DNA of 64,000 nucleotides from contig JANRIQ010000020.1 of the NCBI GenBank assembly GCA_033764775.1, positions 25,059 through 89,058 on the forward strand. Direction: 5' to 3'. The position numbers and the translations under genes are program-made. The notes under the pieces are model-generated. The model made no database searches and was not told where the DNA came from. It saw only the letters and a program-made list of their open reading frames with translations. This DNA comes from JAWXCE01 sp033764775 (GTDB lineage: Bacteria; Pseudomonadota; Alphaproteobacteria; Rhizobiales; Rhodomicrobiaceae). This document shows, one piece after another, positions 42,688 through 51,713 of this stretch (the stretch's first letter is position 1; every line of letters starts with the position of its first letter).

Positions 42688-42985
42688 GCGCGTCCCCCTT
42701 GGTGCAAACTCGCGCTGAGCCGGTGCAGCGCCATTCGTCCATGTTGATGATGTTGGGGAAAAACTTGCATTCGAGCGCAGGCGGGGTCACCTTGCCGACC
42801 TCCATGCCCTGACGCCGCATCAGCGCCTTTTCCTCCTCGATCTGCCGGTTGAGGCTGCGTTCGGCGTAAAACCTCGCCGAGCGTTCGCCCAGGCTGACGA
42901 TGTCGGTGGAAAGCGGCGTGCACTGAGCCGGGGCGGCCTCCGCGACGGCGCTCATCAAGGCCAGCGCAACGATCGTCCGCAGCAT
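42578..42985 (-). CDS. Hypothetical secreted protein overlapping the fdhD 3' end
   Basis: A 135-residue exported protein. The ATG at 42985 opens a signal peptide (MLRTIVALALMSAVAEAAPA). The mature domain has four cysteines (QCTPL, LECKFF, RCTGSA, VCTKG) and a helical stretch RQIEEEKALMRRQGMEVGKV. The last ~37 residues are antisense to the 3' end of fdhD, Pro/Arg/Ala-rich and may be readthrough sequence after an ancestral stop was lost. No family recognised. Confidence 0.6.
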   Translation of the reverse strand: MLRTIVALALMSAVAEAAPAQCTPLSTDIVSLGERSARFYAERSLNRQIEEEKALMRRQGMEVGKVTPPALECKFFPNIINMDEWRCTGSARVCTKGDALNPRGPKRPSAGGASLLRRTPPAANRKPAAPAPTAR

Positions 42986-43045
42986 GCCGCTCCCCCTCTG
43001 TCTCTGACGCAACCCATAAGCGAAGGCGCGGGCCCGGGCAAGCGG

Positions 43046-43933
43046 TCAGAACGACCATTCGCGCGACTTGGCGACCAGGAAATCCCGGAAAACGTTCACC
43101 CGCTTGGAGTTTTTCATCTCCTCTGGATAGACGAAGTACGTGTCCAGCACAGGCATGTCGACCTCGCCCAGCACCTCGATCAGCTCCGGTTCATCGCGGC
43201 CCACATAATCCGGAAGCACGGCGATGCCCAGCCCGCGCAGCACGGCCTGCTTCAGCGCGTAGATGCTGTTGATGCGGAGCACCGGCTCGCGGGCGCTCGC
43301 GCCGTTGCGGCCTGCGGTTTCGAGGAAATTGATCTGCTTCAGCGGGTTTGGCACGCCGCCGTAAGTGAGGATGCGGTGGTTGTCCAAATCCTCAAGGCTT
43401 TTAGGGTGGCCGGCCCGCCGCACATAATCCGAAGACGCGTAAACGTGATAATGCACGGTGAATAGGCGCCGGCGGATCAGATCGCTCTGGGTCGGCTCGG
43501 CGAACCGGATCGCCACGTCCGCCTCGCGCATGGATAGGTCCAGTTCGTCGTCGAACAACAGCAGATGAAGCCGGATGTCGGGGTAGAGCTTGATGAACTC
43601 GCCCAGCCGCGGCGTAAGCCAACCGGTTCCAAGGCCGACGGTTGTCGTCACCTTGAGCGCCCCGGACGGCTTGTCCTTGCTGTCGGCCAGCATGATCTCG
43701 GTGCTGGCGAGCTTCATGAATACGTCCTGCGTGGTGCGGAACAAAAGCTCGCCCTGCTCGGTCAGGATGAGGCCGCGCGCATGTCGGTGGAAGAGGGGCA
43801 CGTTGAGGTCGCGCTCGAGCGCGCTCACCTGCCTGCTGACCGCCGATTGTGAGATGTTGAGAGCCTCGCCCGCATGCGTGAAGCTGCCCGCCTCGGCCGC
43901 AGCATGAAACACGCGCAACTTGTCCCAGTCCAT
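43046..43933 (-). CDS. LysR family transcriptional regulator
   Basis: A 295-residue LysR-type regulator. The N-terminal winged helix-turn-helix is clear (MDWDKLRVFHAAAEAGSFTH; ALNISQSAVSRQVSALERDL), followed by the periplasmic-binding-like effector domain. The ATG at 43933 is used; an in-frame GTG at 43954 is possible. It lies next to trxB on the same strand, 35 bp downstream of it, so its target is not obvious. Confidence 0.92.
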   Translation of the reverse strand: MDWDKLRVFHAAAEAGSFTHAGEALNISQSAVSRQVSALERDLNVPLFHRHARGLILTEQGELLFRTTQDVFMKLASTEIMLADSKDKPSGALKVTTTVGLGTGWLTPRLGEFIKLYPDIRLHLLLFDDELDLSMREADVAIRFAEPTQSDLIRRRLFTVHYHVYASSDYVRRAGHPKSLEDLDNHRILTYGGVPNPLKQINFLETAGRNGASAREPVLRINSIYALKQAVLRGLGIAVLPDYVGRDEPELIEVLGEVDMPVLDTYFVYPEEMKNSKRVNVFRDFLVAKSREWSF

Positions 43934-43968
43934 CACAGCGCTAAATCCCGCCACTGTTTAGTTCGCGT

Positions 43969-44931
43969 TTACTCCGCGGCGCTTTTGCGCTCGTGCAGGG
44001 TAGCGAGGTAGCGCTCGGCGTCCAGCGCCGCCATGCACCCCATTCCCGCGGCCGTTACGGCCTGACGGTAGGTCTCGTCCGCCACGTCGCCGGCGGCGAA
44101 CACGCCCGGAACGCTGGTGTCGACCGTCCCCGGCGCGACCTGGATATAGCCGTTCGGGCGCATGGCGACCTGGCCTTTGAAAATCTCCGTCGCGGGCGCG
44201 TGACCGATGGCGATGAAGACGCCGTCCATGGGCCGCTCGTGGATCTCCCCGGTCGACACGTTTTTAAGCCTCACGCCGGTCACGGCCGTCGGCCCGCTTT
44301 TGCCCAGCACCTCGTCGAGAACGGTGTTCCAGACAACCTCGACCTTAGGATTTTTAAATAAGCGCTCTTGCAGGATTTTCTCAGCTCGAAAATGGTCGCG
44401 GCGGTGGATCACGGTGACCTTCGCGGCGAAATTGGTGAGAAACAGCGCCTCCTCGACCGCCGTGTTGCCGCCGCCCACCACCAGAACCTGCTTGCCCTTG
44501 TAGAAAAAGCCGTCGCAGGTGGCGCAGGCGGAGACGCCATAACCCTGATACTTCTGCTCGCTCTCCAGCCCCAGCCATCGAGCCTGCGCGCCCGTGGCGA
44601 TGATGACCGCATCGGCCGTGTAAACCTGCCCGCCGTCGCCCTTCATCACGAACGGCCGGCGCGAGAAATCCACCTCCATGACGTGGTCGGACACGATCTC
44701 GGCGCCCACATGCGCGGCCTGCGCGCGCATCTGCTCCATGAGCCATGGCCCTTGGATCACGTCGGCGAAGCCCGGATAGTTCTCCACATCCGTGGTGATG
44801 GTGAGTTGGCCGCCCGCCTGAATGCCCTCGATGACCAGCGGCTTCAACATCGCCCGCGCGGCGTAAATCGCCGCGGTGTAGCCGGCGGGGCCGGAGCCGA
44901 TGATCACGAGAGGTGCGTGGCGCGCTTTCAT
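43969..44931 (-). CDS. trxB: Thioredoxin-disulfide reductase
   Basis: TrxB reduces thioredoxin with NADPH. It has 320 residues with two nucleotide-binding domains: FAD (VIIGSGPAGYTAAIYAARAM) and NADPH (VLVVGGGNTAVEEALFLT). The redox-active C-x-x-C is CATCDGFF. The C-terminal FAD motif is GVFAAGDVADETYRQAVTAA. The ATG at 44931 is preferred. The LysR regulator gene follows on the same strand. Confidence 0.96.
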   Translation of the reverse strand: MKARHAPLVIIGSGPAGYTAAIYAARAMLKPLVIEGIQAGGQLTITTDVENYPGFADVIQGPWLMEQMRAQAAHVGAEIVSDHVMEVDFSRRPFVMKGDGGQVYTADAVIIATGAQARWLGLESEQKYQGYGVSACATCDGFFYKGKQVLVVGGGNTAVEEALFLTNFAAKVTVIHRRDHFRAEKILQERLFKNPKVEVVWNTVLDEVLGKSGPTAVTGVRLKNVSTGEIHERPMDGVFIAIGHAPATEIFKGQVAMRPNGYIQVAPGTVDTSVPGVFAAGDVADETYRQAVTAAGMGCMAALDAERYLATLHERKSAAE

Positions 44932-45013
44932 GGGGAAAAACCCTGTGTTGCAAAGCAAAATTTAACGTCGGCGCAGGCGGCTTACAAGACGGCCTTAGGC
45001 TTAAGGCGAAGGC

Positions 45014-46033
45014 TCAGCCCGCCGCGCGCCGCGCAGCCCGCCATCGGCGCATGATCTCGGCGGCCACGTCGCCGGCCGCATCGAGGGGCGCGTAGCTCCA
45101 GGCGCCGAGACCATCGAACGCCTCGGGCGCGTCGCGCGTCACGCCAAGACCTCGCATCGTCTCGTGAAAGCGCTCGAACTTTGCGCGCCCGCCTGAGGGA
45201 TGGAATACATAAACCGGCCGTCCCGTCGCCGCCGCTTCGCCCGTCATATTGACGCTGTCGCTCGTCACAAGAAACAGGTCGGCGCAGGCCAGAAACTGGG
45301 CGTATGGGTTCTCGCCAGTCCCGCTCCAAACAATGTGGGGGGCGGCTCCCACGGCGCGCTTGGCGCGGGTGAGAAATTCAGCGGGCGTGCGGCGCGAACC
45401 GGTCATCATGAAGCTGGCGCCGAGCTTAGCGGCGGAGCCGAGAAGCCGCTCGAAGCGGCTCGCGTCGCCTGCGCTGTAAACATAGGCGCCGCTCGGGCCG
45501 CCGATCAGAACCGCGATGCGCGGGCTTGGCAGCGCCGCGAACTTTTCCGGCGGATGCGCGGCGATTGCGGCGAGACGTTGCGGCGTGAAGCCGTGCGGCG
45601 CGACCGGCGTGTTGATGACGTTGGGGCCGCGGAGCTTGTCGTGGAGCGGCGCCCAGATGAGATCGGCGGTGCGCGCGCCGATGCGCGGATCCTGGAAGGC
45701 GACAGTGAATGTCTCGCCGTAAGCCGCCCAATAGATGGCCCGCAGATAGGGGATCGTCGTTCGGCCCGCCGCGAACACGAAATCGGGCCATGGCGGGCGG
45801 AATGGGCTGGCGGCGCCGCCCGGGCGTTTCGCCGGGCTCACGGGCACCCATGGCGCGAAGATGCGGCGAAGCCCGCGCGGCGCGACAGGTATAATTTTGT
45901 ATTGCAGGCCCATGGCCTCCGCCACGCCGGTGGTGATGGCGAGATGACCGGCTTTTCCATCGGAGATGATCCACCCGCGCAAGGCTTGCGCGCATGGCTG
46001 GGAGCGGCGATAGTCCATGGCGGCGCTTGGCAT
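45014..46033 (-). CDS. ELM1/GtrOC1-family protein (mitochondrial fission ELM1-like)
   Basis: A 339-residue protein of the ELM1 family, shared by alphaproteobacteria and plant mitochondria, with a glycosyltransferase-like fold. It shows GWIISDGKAGHLAITTGVAE, FVFAAGRTTIPYLRAIY, VLIGGPSGAYVYS, MTGSRRTPAEF, and the segment from LVTSDSVNMTGEA to RPVYVFHPSGGRAKFERF. The biochemical role is unknown. Start is ATG 46033 (46018 also possible). It is divergent from the AsnC regulator. Confidence 0.85.
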   Translation of the reverse strand: MPSAAMDYRRSQPCAQALRGWIISDGKAGHLAITTGVAEAMGLQYKIIPVAPRGLRRIFAPWVPVSPAKRPGGAASPFRPPWPDFVFAAGRTTIPYLRAIYWAAYGETFTVAFQDPRIGARTADLIWAPLHDKLRGPNVINTPVAPHGFTPQRLAAIAAHPPEKFAALPSPRIAVLIGGPSGAYVYSAGDASRFERLLGSAAKLGASFMMTGSRRTPAEFLTRAKRAVGAAPHIVWSGTGENPYAQFLACADLFLVTSDSVNMTGEAAATGRPVYVFHPSGGRAKFERFHETMRGLGVTRDAPEAFDGLGAWSYAPLDAAGDVAAEIMRRWRAARRAAG

Positions 46034-46121
46034 GCGGAGCCTGATTCGTCGTAACAATCCCGCCGTTGTAACAAATCCCGGCGGGAGGACAAGCTGCAGC
46101 GCAGCAAACCGGAGGCGGCGC

Positions 46122-46592
46122 GTGAACGCCCTCAAGCTCGACGCCATCGACTGGCGCATCCTCAGCGAACTTCAGCGCGACGGCCGCATGACCAACGTGG
46201 AGCTGGCGAGCCGCGTGGGGGTGTCGCCGCCCCCTTGTCTGAGGCGGGTGCGCGCGCTCGAAAAAGCGGGCTTCATCGAAGGCTATCACGCGCGCATCAA
46301 CGCCCGAAAGCTCGGCTTTGAAATCACCGCCTTCGCCATGGTGGGCCTGGCCAGTCAGACCGAGGCGGACCTCACCGCCTTTGAGGCGCGGGTGCGCCAA
46401 TGGGACATCGTCCGCGAATGTTACATGATGTCGGGCGAGGTGGATTTTGTGCTGCGCTGCCTGGCGCCGAACCTGACCGCCTTTCAGACCTTCATCATCC
46501 GCGATCTGACCGCTGCGCCGAATGTGGACAGCGTGAAGACCGCGCTCGCCATTCGCGAGGCGAAGTTCGCGCCCGGCGCGCCGATTGACTGA
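46122..46592 (+). CDS. Lrp/AsnC family transcriptional regulator
   Basis: A 156-residue Lrp-type regulator with an N-terminal helix-turn-helix (LDAIDWRILSELQRDGRMTN; ELASRVGVSPPPCLRRVRAL) and a C-terminal RAM ligand-binding domain ending in VDSVKTALAIREAKF. The start is GTG at 46122, supported by a GGAGG at 46111-46115. It is divergent from the ELM1-like gene. Members of this family respond to amino acids; the effector here is unknown. Confidence 0.93.
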   Translation: MNALKLDAIDWRILSELQRDGRMTNVELASRVGVSPPPCLRRVRALEKAGFIEGYHARINARKLGFEITAFAMVGLASQTEADLTAFEARVRQWDIVRECYMMSGEVDFVLRCLAPNLTAFQTFIIRDLTAAPNVDSVKTALAIREAKFAPGAPID

Positions 46593-46781
46593 TCACTTTC
46601 GCGTTATTGCGGGGGCGACCTCGGTCGTCGCGGTTATCTAACGAGGTCCCTCAAAAACGCTGTCGCACCGGCGCAACACCCCAGCCGAGAAAACGCCATC
46701 TGGTTGTTGAATGCAACCTGGACTTGGTAGCATACAATCCTAACGCGCCGCATCATCCGCTAAAAATACGGGAGTTGCGTC

Positions 46782-48158
46782 ATGCGGTATGTTGGATTTG
46801 CGTTGTTGGCAGCGATTTGCGCCAGCCAGGCCGCCGCTCAAACTTCGCTCTCGCCGCGCAAAAGCGAGGCGACGATCCGCCAAAACCACGAGGAGGACAA
46901 CTGGCATTCCTCCCGCAACGTGAACAGCGACTGGCCGCGGCTGAGCAAAGAGGATTGCCGCCGCTACGGCGCGCAGTACGGTTACAGCGAATGCGCGTCG
47001 GAGCCGCAACCGCGAATCCCTGCTAGGGACGCCGCTCAAACCGCCGCGCCTCTCCGCCCTAGCGCCGCGACCACAACCACTCAACGCCAGAGGCCGCAGC
47101 AAAAACTGCTATCGATCAAAACGCCGCTTGCGCTGCCGCCTTTGCCCCAGCGACGGCCTGCCCTCACGATCGCGCAACCCGCGGCGCCGCGCCTCACCGA
47201 CGATGAGGCCATTTCGCGCCTTGTTATGATCACCTTTGCTGGCAAAGCCGGGCAGGACGCGGACGTGGCCGACCTTCGCCGCCGACTCACCGCGCGGCAG
47301 GCGGGCGGCATAGTGTTGACGGCCGAGAATGTGGACGCGCTCGAGCAGGCGCGCGCGCTCATCGACGATTTGCGGTCGGCGCAGCCCCATTCGCTTGCAG
47401 CGCTTGAGTTCACCGGCGCGCAATGCCCGGCGACGGCCGCGCAACTCGCCGAGCCCGCGCCGCTCGCGGCGATGGGACGAAGCGCTCCTCAGGATGCGCA
47501 CCGGGCCTACGCCAGCGTGGCCGAATGTCTGTCGGCGATGGGCTTTGACATGAATTTCGGCCCCGTCATGGGCCTGGTGGACGCGAGCACTGGCGAGGGT
47601 GAGGGCTTCGGATCTGATCCCAAGCACGCCGCCTCCTTCGCCGCCGCATTCACCCTCGGTCACAAGGATGGGCGCGTGCTGACCGCGTTGGGCAGCCACC
47701 GCTTGAAAGACAAGGCCGGACAGCCTCTGGAGGGCGAGGGCCGGATAGCGGTGTACCGCGAGATCGTCAAACGCCAGCTCGGCGATGCGTTCACTGTTGC
47801 GGGGGCGCATGCGCAGACCGCCGTCGCCTCGCTGCGCGGCGAGTTGCAATTTCGGGGCGCGGTGATCGCCGACTTCACCGGCGAGGACATGGCTGCCGGG
47901 CGCGAAGCTTTGCAAGCGAAGATCGTCGCGGCGCTTGCCGCAGGCGTCGACATGGTCGTGGTGCGTGCGTCCGCCGATCCGGCTTTGGACGCGGCAGGCG
48001 CAGCATCGGAAGCGATCGCCGAAGCGCTGAAGACCGGGCGGCTCGACCGTGCGACCTTCGACGCCGCCGTGACGCGCGCCAGCGAACTCCGCGCGAAAGC
48101 CGCCGCACAGCGTCAGCCCAAGGCGATGGCCGCCGCGCCGGGGCCCACGTCGCAGTAA
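46782..48158 (+). CDS. Secreted protein with WPxLSxxDCRxYG motif and degenerate GH3-like domain
   Basis: A 458-residue exported protein (signal peptide ending near AAAQT). Residues ~48-70 carry DWPRLSKEDCRRYGAQYGYS followed by EC, the motif also seen in the protein at 20933. A Pro/Gln-rich linker follows. From about residue 145 the sequence follows the glycoside hydrolase family 3 (NagZ) plan: GGIVLTAENVDALEQARALI, GFDMNFGPVMGLVDAS, GSDPKHAASFAAAFTLGHKD and GAVIADFTGEDMAAG. The NagZ KHFPGHG loop is replaced by GSHRLKDKAG, and the D-Q-E-G-G-R segment is absent, so catalysis is doubtful. The nucleophile-like Asp of IADF is kept. Confidence 0.7.
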   Translation: MRYVGFALLAAICASQAAAQTSLSPRKSEATIRQNHEEDNWHSSRNVNSDWPRLSKEDCRRYGAQYGYSECASEPQPRIPARDAAQTAAPLRPSAATTTTQRQRPQQKLLSIKTPLALPPLPQRRPALTIAQPAAPRLTDDEAISRLVMITFAGKAGQDADVADLRRRLTARQAGGIVLTAENVDALEQARALIDDLRSAQPHSLAALEFTGAQCPATAAQLAEPAPLAAMGRSAPQDAHRAYASVAECLSAMGFDMNFGPVMGLVDASTGEGEGFGSDPKHAASFAAAFTLGHKDGRVLTALGSHRLKDKAGQPLEGEGRIAVYREIVKRQLGDAFTVAGAHAQTAVASLRGELQFRGAVIADFTGEDMAAGREALQAKIVAALAAGVDMVVVRASADPALDAAGAASEAIAEALKTGRLDRATFDAAVTRASELRAKAAAQRQPKAMAAAPGPTSQ

Positions 48159-48195
48159 CGGCGGGGCCCTATGGGCTTACAAAGCGGCGCGGCGT

Positions 48196-49134
48196 TCAAC
48201 GAGTCGGAACGGGCGTTTCGCCGCGATAGTCGTAAAAGCCGCGGCTGGTTTTGCGCCCGAGCCACCCGGCCTCAACATATTTCACGAGCAGAGGGCACGG
48301 CCGATACTTGCTGTCGGCCAGTCCTTCATAGAGCACCTGCATCACGGAGAGGCAAGTGTCCAGCCCGATGAAATCGGCCAATTGCAGCGGCCCCATGGGG
48401 TGGCGCGCGCCGAGACGCATGGCCGTGTCGATGGCCTCGACCGAGCCGACGCCCTCATAGAGCGTGTAAACGGCCTCGTTGATCATTGGCTGCAGGATGC
48501 GGTTCACCATGAAGGCCGGGAAATCCTCCGACACCGCAACGGTTTTGCCGAGGCTTTCGGCGAACACGCGGGACGCTTGGAAGGTGGCGTCGTCGGTGGC
48601 GATGCCGCGGATCATCTCGACAAGCTCCATGACCGGCACCGGATTCATGAAGTGCATGCCGATGAATTGCTCGGGCCGGTCGCTGGCTGAGGCGAGCCGC
48701 GTAATGGAGATGGACGAGGTGTTCGTCGCCAGAATGGCCTCCGGCTTCAGGAACGGACACACCGACGCGATGATCTTGCGCTTAATTTGCTCGTCCTCGG
48801 TCGCCGCCTCGATGACCAAGTCCGCGTCGGCGAAGCCGTCCAAGCTTTCCGCATAGCCGATGCGGGCGAGCGCCTCATCGCGCTGGGCGGTCGTCATTCG
48901 GCCCTTGCCGATTTGCCGCGCCATATTGCCGTTGATGGAGGCCATGGCCGCGTCGAGCTTGTCGCGCGTGAGGTCGTTGAGCTTGACGGAGAACCCCGCG
49001 ACCGACACCACATGGGCGATGCCCTGCCCCATCTGGCCCGCGCCGATGATGCCGATCTTCTGGATCTTGAGAATGTCGCGGGCGGATTTCGCGGCCGACG
49101 CCGAGGAGATGGAGGGTGGGATCATCTGGTTCAT
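48196..49134 (-). CDS. 3-hydroxybutyryl-CoA dehydrogenase
   Basis: A 312-residue NAD-dependent 3-hydroxyacyl-CoA dehydrogenase of the Hbd/PaaH type, acting on short-chain 3-hydroxyacyl-CoA. The Rossmann motif is IGIIGAGQMGQGIAHV; the catalytic His/Glu region is FIGMHFMNPVPVMELVEMIR; the C-terminal dimer domain follows (FMVNRILQPMINEAVY, GPLQLADFIGLDTCL). It is downstream of etfB-etfA on the same strand, consistent with coupling acyl-CoA oxidation to electron-transfer flavoprotein. Confidence 0.94.
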   Translation of the reverse strand: MNQMIPPSISSASAAKSARDILKIQKIGIIGAGQMGQGIAHVVSVAGFSVKLNDLTRDKLDAAMASINGNMARQIGKGRMTTAQRDEALARIGYAESLDGFADADLVIEAATEDEQIKRKIIASVCPFLKPEAILATNTSSISITRLASASDRPEQFIGMHFMNPVPVMELVEMIRGIATDDATFQASRVFAESLGKTVAVSEDFPAFMVNRILQPMINEAVYTLYEGVGSVEAIDTAMRLGARHPMGPLQLADFIGLDTCLSVMQVLYEGLADSKYRPCPLLVKYVEAGWLGRKTSRGFYDYRGETPVPTR

Positions 49135-49161
49135 CTGAAAAACACCACGGCGCTTTCGCCG

Positions 49162-50103
49162 TTAGGTCCTCGCTTTGTCCAGTTCGGTTTCAAGCTCGGG
49201 AAGGATTTGGAAAAGGTCGCCGACAAGGCCATAATCCGCGACCTGGAAGATCGGGGCTTCTTCGTCCTTGTTGATGGCGACGATGACCTTGGCGTCCTTC
49301 ATGCCAGCCAGATGCTGAATGGCGCCTGAAATTCCAACCGCGATGTAAAGCTCCGGCGCGACGACCTTGCCCGTCTGGCCCACCTGATAGTCGTTAGGGG
49401 CAAAGCCGGCGTCGACCGCGGCCCTGCTCGCGCCGACCGCCGCGCCAAGCTTGTCGGCGATGCGCTCCAGAATTTTGAAATTCTCGCTCGACTGCATGCC
49501 GCGACCGCCGGACACCACCACGCGCGCGGCGCCGAGCTCCGGACGCGCGCTTTGCGACAGAGCCTCCGAAGCGAACGCCGACAGCCCGAGGGGCGAGGGC
49601 GGCGAGATGGTTTCGATCGAGGCGCCGCCGCCGGTCGCCGCGGCGGGAAACACCGACGGCCGCACGGTGATGACGAGCGGCCCGTCGGGCGCCTCGACGG
49701 TCTGGATCGCGTTGCCGGCGTAGATCGGGCGCTCGAAACGGTTCGGCGCCAGCACGGCGGTGATTTCGGACACCTGAGGCGCGTCGATAAGCGCCGCGAC
49801 GCGGGGCGCAACATTCTTGCCGTCGGCGGTGGCTGGGGCGACGAACGCCGTGTAGCCCGGCATCAGCGCGACGACGAGATTGGCCGTCTCTTCGGCGAGC
49901 CTATGTTCGAGGTGCGGCGCGCTGGCCGTCAGCACCTTGCGAACGCCAGCAAAGCGCGCAGCCTCCTCGGCCACGGGGCCGCAATCGCGCCCGGCCACGA
50001 GGATGTCCACGTCGCCGCCGAGCGCCAGGGCCGCGCTCAGCGTTTTGGCCGTCGCCGCGTTCAGCTGGCGATTGTTGTGCTCGGCGAGCAGCAAAACGGC
50101 CAT
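49162..50103 (-). CDS. etfA: Electron transfer flavoprotein alpha subunit
   Basis: EtfA carries the FAD of the heterodimer that takes electrons from acyl-CoA dehydrogenases and passes them to ETF-ubiquinone oxidoreductase. It has 313 residues. The FAD-binding C-terminal domain is complete: VVSGGRGMQSSENFKILERI, GASRAAVDAGFAPNDYQVGQ, TGKVVAPELYIAVGISGAIQ and HLAGMKDAKVIVAINKDEEA. It starts 1 bp after etfB. Confidence 0.97.
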   Translation of the reverse strand: MAVLLLAEHNNRQLNAATAKTLSAALALGGDVDILVAGRDCGPVAEEAARFAGVRKVLTASAPHLEHRLAEETANLVVALMPGYTAFVAPATADGKNVAPRVAALIDAPQVSEITAVLAPNRFERPIYAGNAIQTVEAPDGPLVITVRPSVFPAAATGGGASIETISPPSPLGLSAFASEALSQSARPELGAARVVVSGGRGMQSSENFKILERIADKLGAAVGASRAAVDAGFAPNDYQVGQTGKVVAPELYIAVGISGAIQHLAGMKDAKVIVAINKDEEAPIFQVADYGLVGDLFQILPELETELDKART

Positions 50104-50104
50104 G

Positions 50105-50854
50105 CTAGATCACTCCCGCTTCGTTTTTCAGCTTGTCGACCAGCGCCGCCGCGCCAGAAACTTTCACGCCGCCCTTGCGCTTCGGAGGCTCCGCCGTGGA
50201 GACGATCTTGAGCCGGGGCGCAAGCGGCGTTCCCAGGCTCGCCGCGGGGATTTCTTCAAGCGGCTTTTTCTTGGCCTTCATGATGTTCGGCAGCGAGGCG
50301 TAGCGCGGCTCGTTGAGGCGCAGGTCGGTGGTGACGACGGCGGGCAGGTTCAGCGACACGGTTTGCAGGCCGCCGTCCACTTCCCGCGTGACCGACGCCT
50401 TGCCGCCCTCGATCACGACCTTGGACGCGAACGTGCCCTGCGGCCAGCCGAGCAGCGCCGCGAGCATCTGGCCCGTCTGGTTGCAGTCGTCGTCGATGGC
50501 TTGCTTGCCCATGATGACGAGGCCGACGCCCTCTTTCTCGACGACGGATCTCAGCAATTTGGCGACGGCGAGCGGCTCGACCGCCTCATCCGTGAGCAAC
50601 AGGATGGCGCGATCGGCGCCCATGGCGAGGGCGGTGCGCAGAGTCTCCTGCGCCTTCTGGGGCCCGATGGAGACTGCGATAATCTCCTCCGCGGCGCCCG
50701 CCTCCTTCAAGCGGACAGCCTCCTCGACGGCGATTTCGTCGAACGGGTTCATGGACATTTTGACGTTGGCCGTGTCAACGCCGCCGCCGTCGGACCGCAC
50801 GCGGATTTTCACATTGTAATCCACAACGCGCTTCACCGGCGTCAAAATCTTCAT
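50105..50854 (-). CDS. etfB: Electron transfer flavoprotein beta subunit
   Basis: EtfB is the AMP-binding partner of EtfA. It has 249 residues: MKILTPVKRVVDYNVKIRVR, MNPFDEIAVEEAVRLKEAG, the AMP-binding segment VIMGKQAIDDDCNQTGQMLA, and the recognition-loop region RLNEPRYASLPNIMKAKKKP. The ATG at 50854 has a GGAG ribosome-binding site. It leads etfB-etfA and the 3-hydroxybutyryl-CoA dehydrogenase gene. Confidence 0.97.
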   Translation of the reverse strand: MKILTPVKRVVDYNVKIRVRSDGGGVDTANVKMSMNPFDEIAVEEAVRLKEAGAAEEIIAVSIGPQKAQETLRTALAMGADRAILLLTDEAVEPLAVAKLLRSVVEKEGVGLVIMGKQAIDDDCNQTGQMLAALLGWPQGTFASKVVIEGGKASVTREVDGGLQTVSLNLPAVVTTDLRLNEPRYASLPNIMKAKKKPLEEIPAASLGTPLAPRLKIVSTAEPPKRKGGVKVSGAAALVDKLKNEAGVI

Positions 50855-50963
50855 GCATGCTCCAGACATGGGTGCGAGGCCAACACGGGCCTTCGCATCT
50901 GCGAAATATAGGGCAGTATGAAACGTTGCGTCATGCGGCGCAACAAAAACCGGATGTTAGCGG

Positions 50964-51692
50964 TTAGACGCCCGTCGCGCGGTCGAACAGGGGCACGCCC
51001 GGCCGACGCATGAACACGACGAGCAGCGCTCCCGCGACGAAGCCGCCGATATGCGCCCACCATGCCGTCGCGCCACCCACATTCATCACCACGTTGACGA
51101 TCTGGAGGAGCACGATCCAGACGCTGAGAATGAAGCCGGCGCTGAGGCGGATTGGGAATTTCATCAGCACGAGGCACCACACCCTCACATTGGGATGCAG
51201 CATGAGATAGGCTGCGATGACGCCCGCCACGGCGCCGCTCGCCCCGATGAGCGGCGAGTCCGAGGTGGACTGGGCGATGGTGTGGACGAGCCCGGCGAAG
51301 ATGCCGCACAGCAGGTAGAACAGCAAAAACTTGGCGTGACCCATGGCGTCTTCGACATTGTCGCCGAAGACCCAGAGGAAGGCCATGTTGCCGATCAGGT
51401 GCAGCCAGTCGGCGTGGAGGAACATGTAGGTGATGAGCGTGAGGCCTTCTGGCGGCGCCCATGCCGAAGGGACCGCGCCGTCGCTGGCGGGCGCCAAAGC
51501 GGGCGCGCCGAGCAGCTCCCGGGGCACCACGCCGAGGCCGGCGATCTGCTCGAAGGTCATCGCAGCGACGAGATTGAGCATGCCCATCTCGAATAAGGCG
51601 AAGACAAGCACGTTCGCGATCACGATAGCGATCGTTATATACTGAAATCCTAAGCTTTTGAGCGCATTGGCGTCCCAGACCGGCACGAACAT
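50964..51692 (-). CDS. Rhomboid family intramembrane serine protease
   Basis: A 242-residue polytopic protease with six or seven transmembrane segments. The catalytic serine is in LIGASGAVAGVIAAYL (G-x-S-G) and the catalytic histidine in AWWAHIGGFVAGALLVVF. The conserved HADWLHLIGNMAFLWVFGDN of bacterial rhomboids is present. The ATG at 51692 is used (a TTG precedes it at 51695). It lies between the cobalamin adenosyltransferase gene and etfB on the same strand, a common alphaproteobacterial order. Substrates unknown. Confidence 0.93.
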   Translation of the reverse strand: MFVPVWDANALKSLGFQYITIAIVIANVLVFALFEMGMLNLVAAMTFEQIAGLGVVPRELLGAPALAPASDGAVPSAWAPPEGLTLITYMFLHADWLHLIGNMAFLWVFGDNVEDAMGHAKFLLFYLLCGIFAGLVHTIAQSTSDSPLIGASGAVAGVIAAYLMLHPNVRVWCLVLMKFPIRLSAGFILSVWIVLLQIVNVVMNVGGATAWWAHIGGFVAGALLVVFMRRPGVPLFDRATGV

Positions 51693-51713
51693 CAAGACGC
51701 TCCCGCGTAGGCG

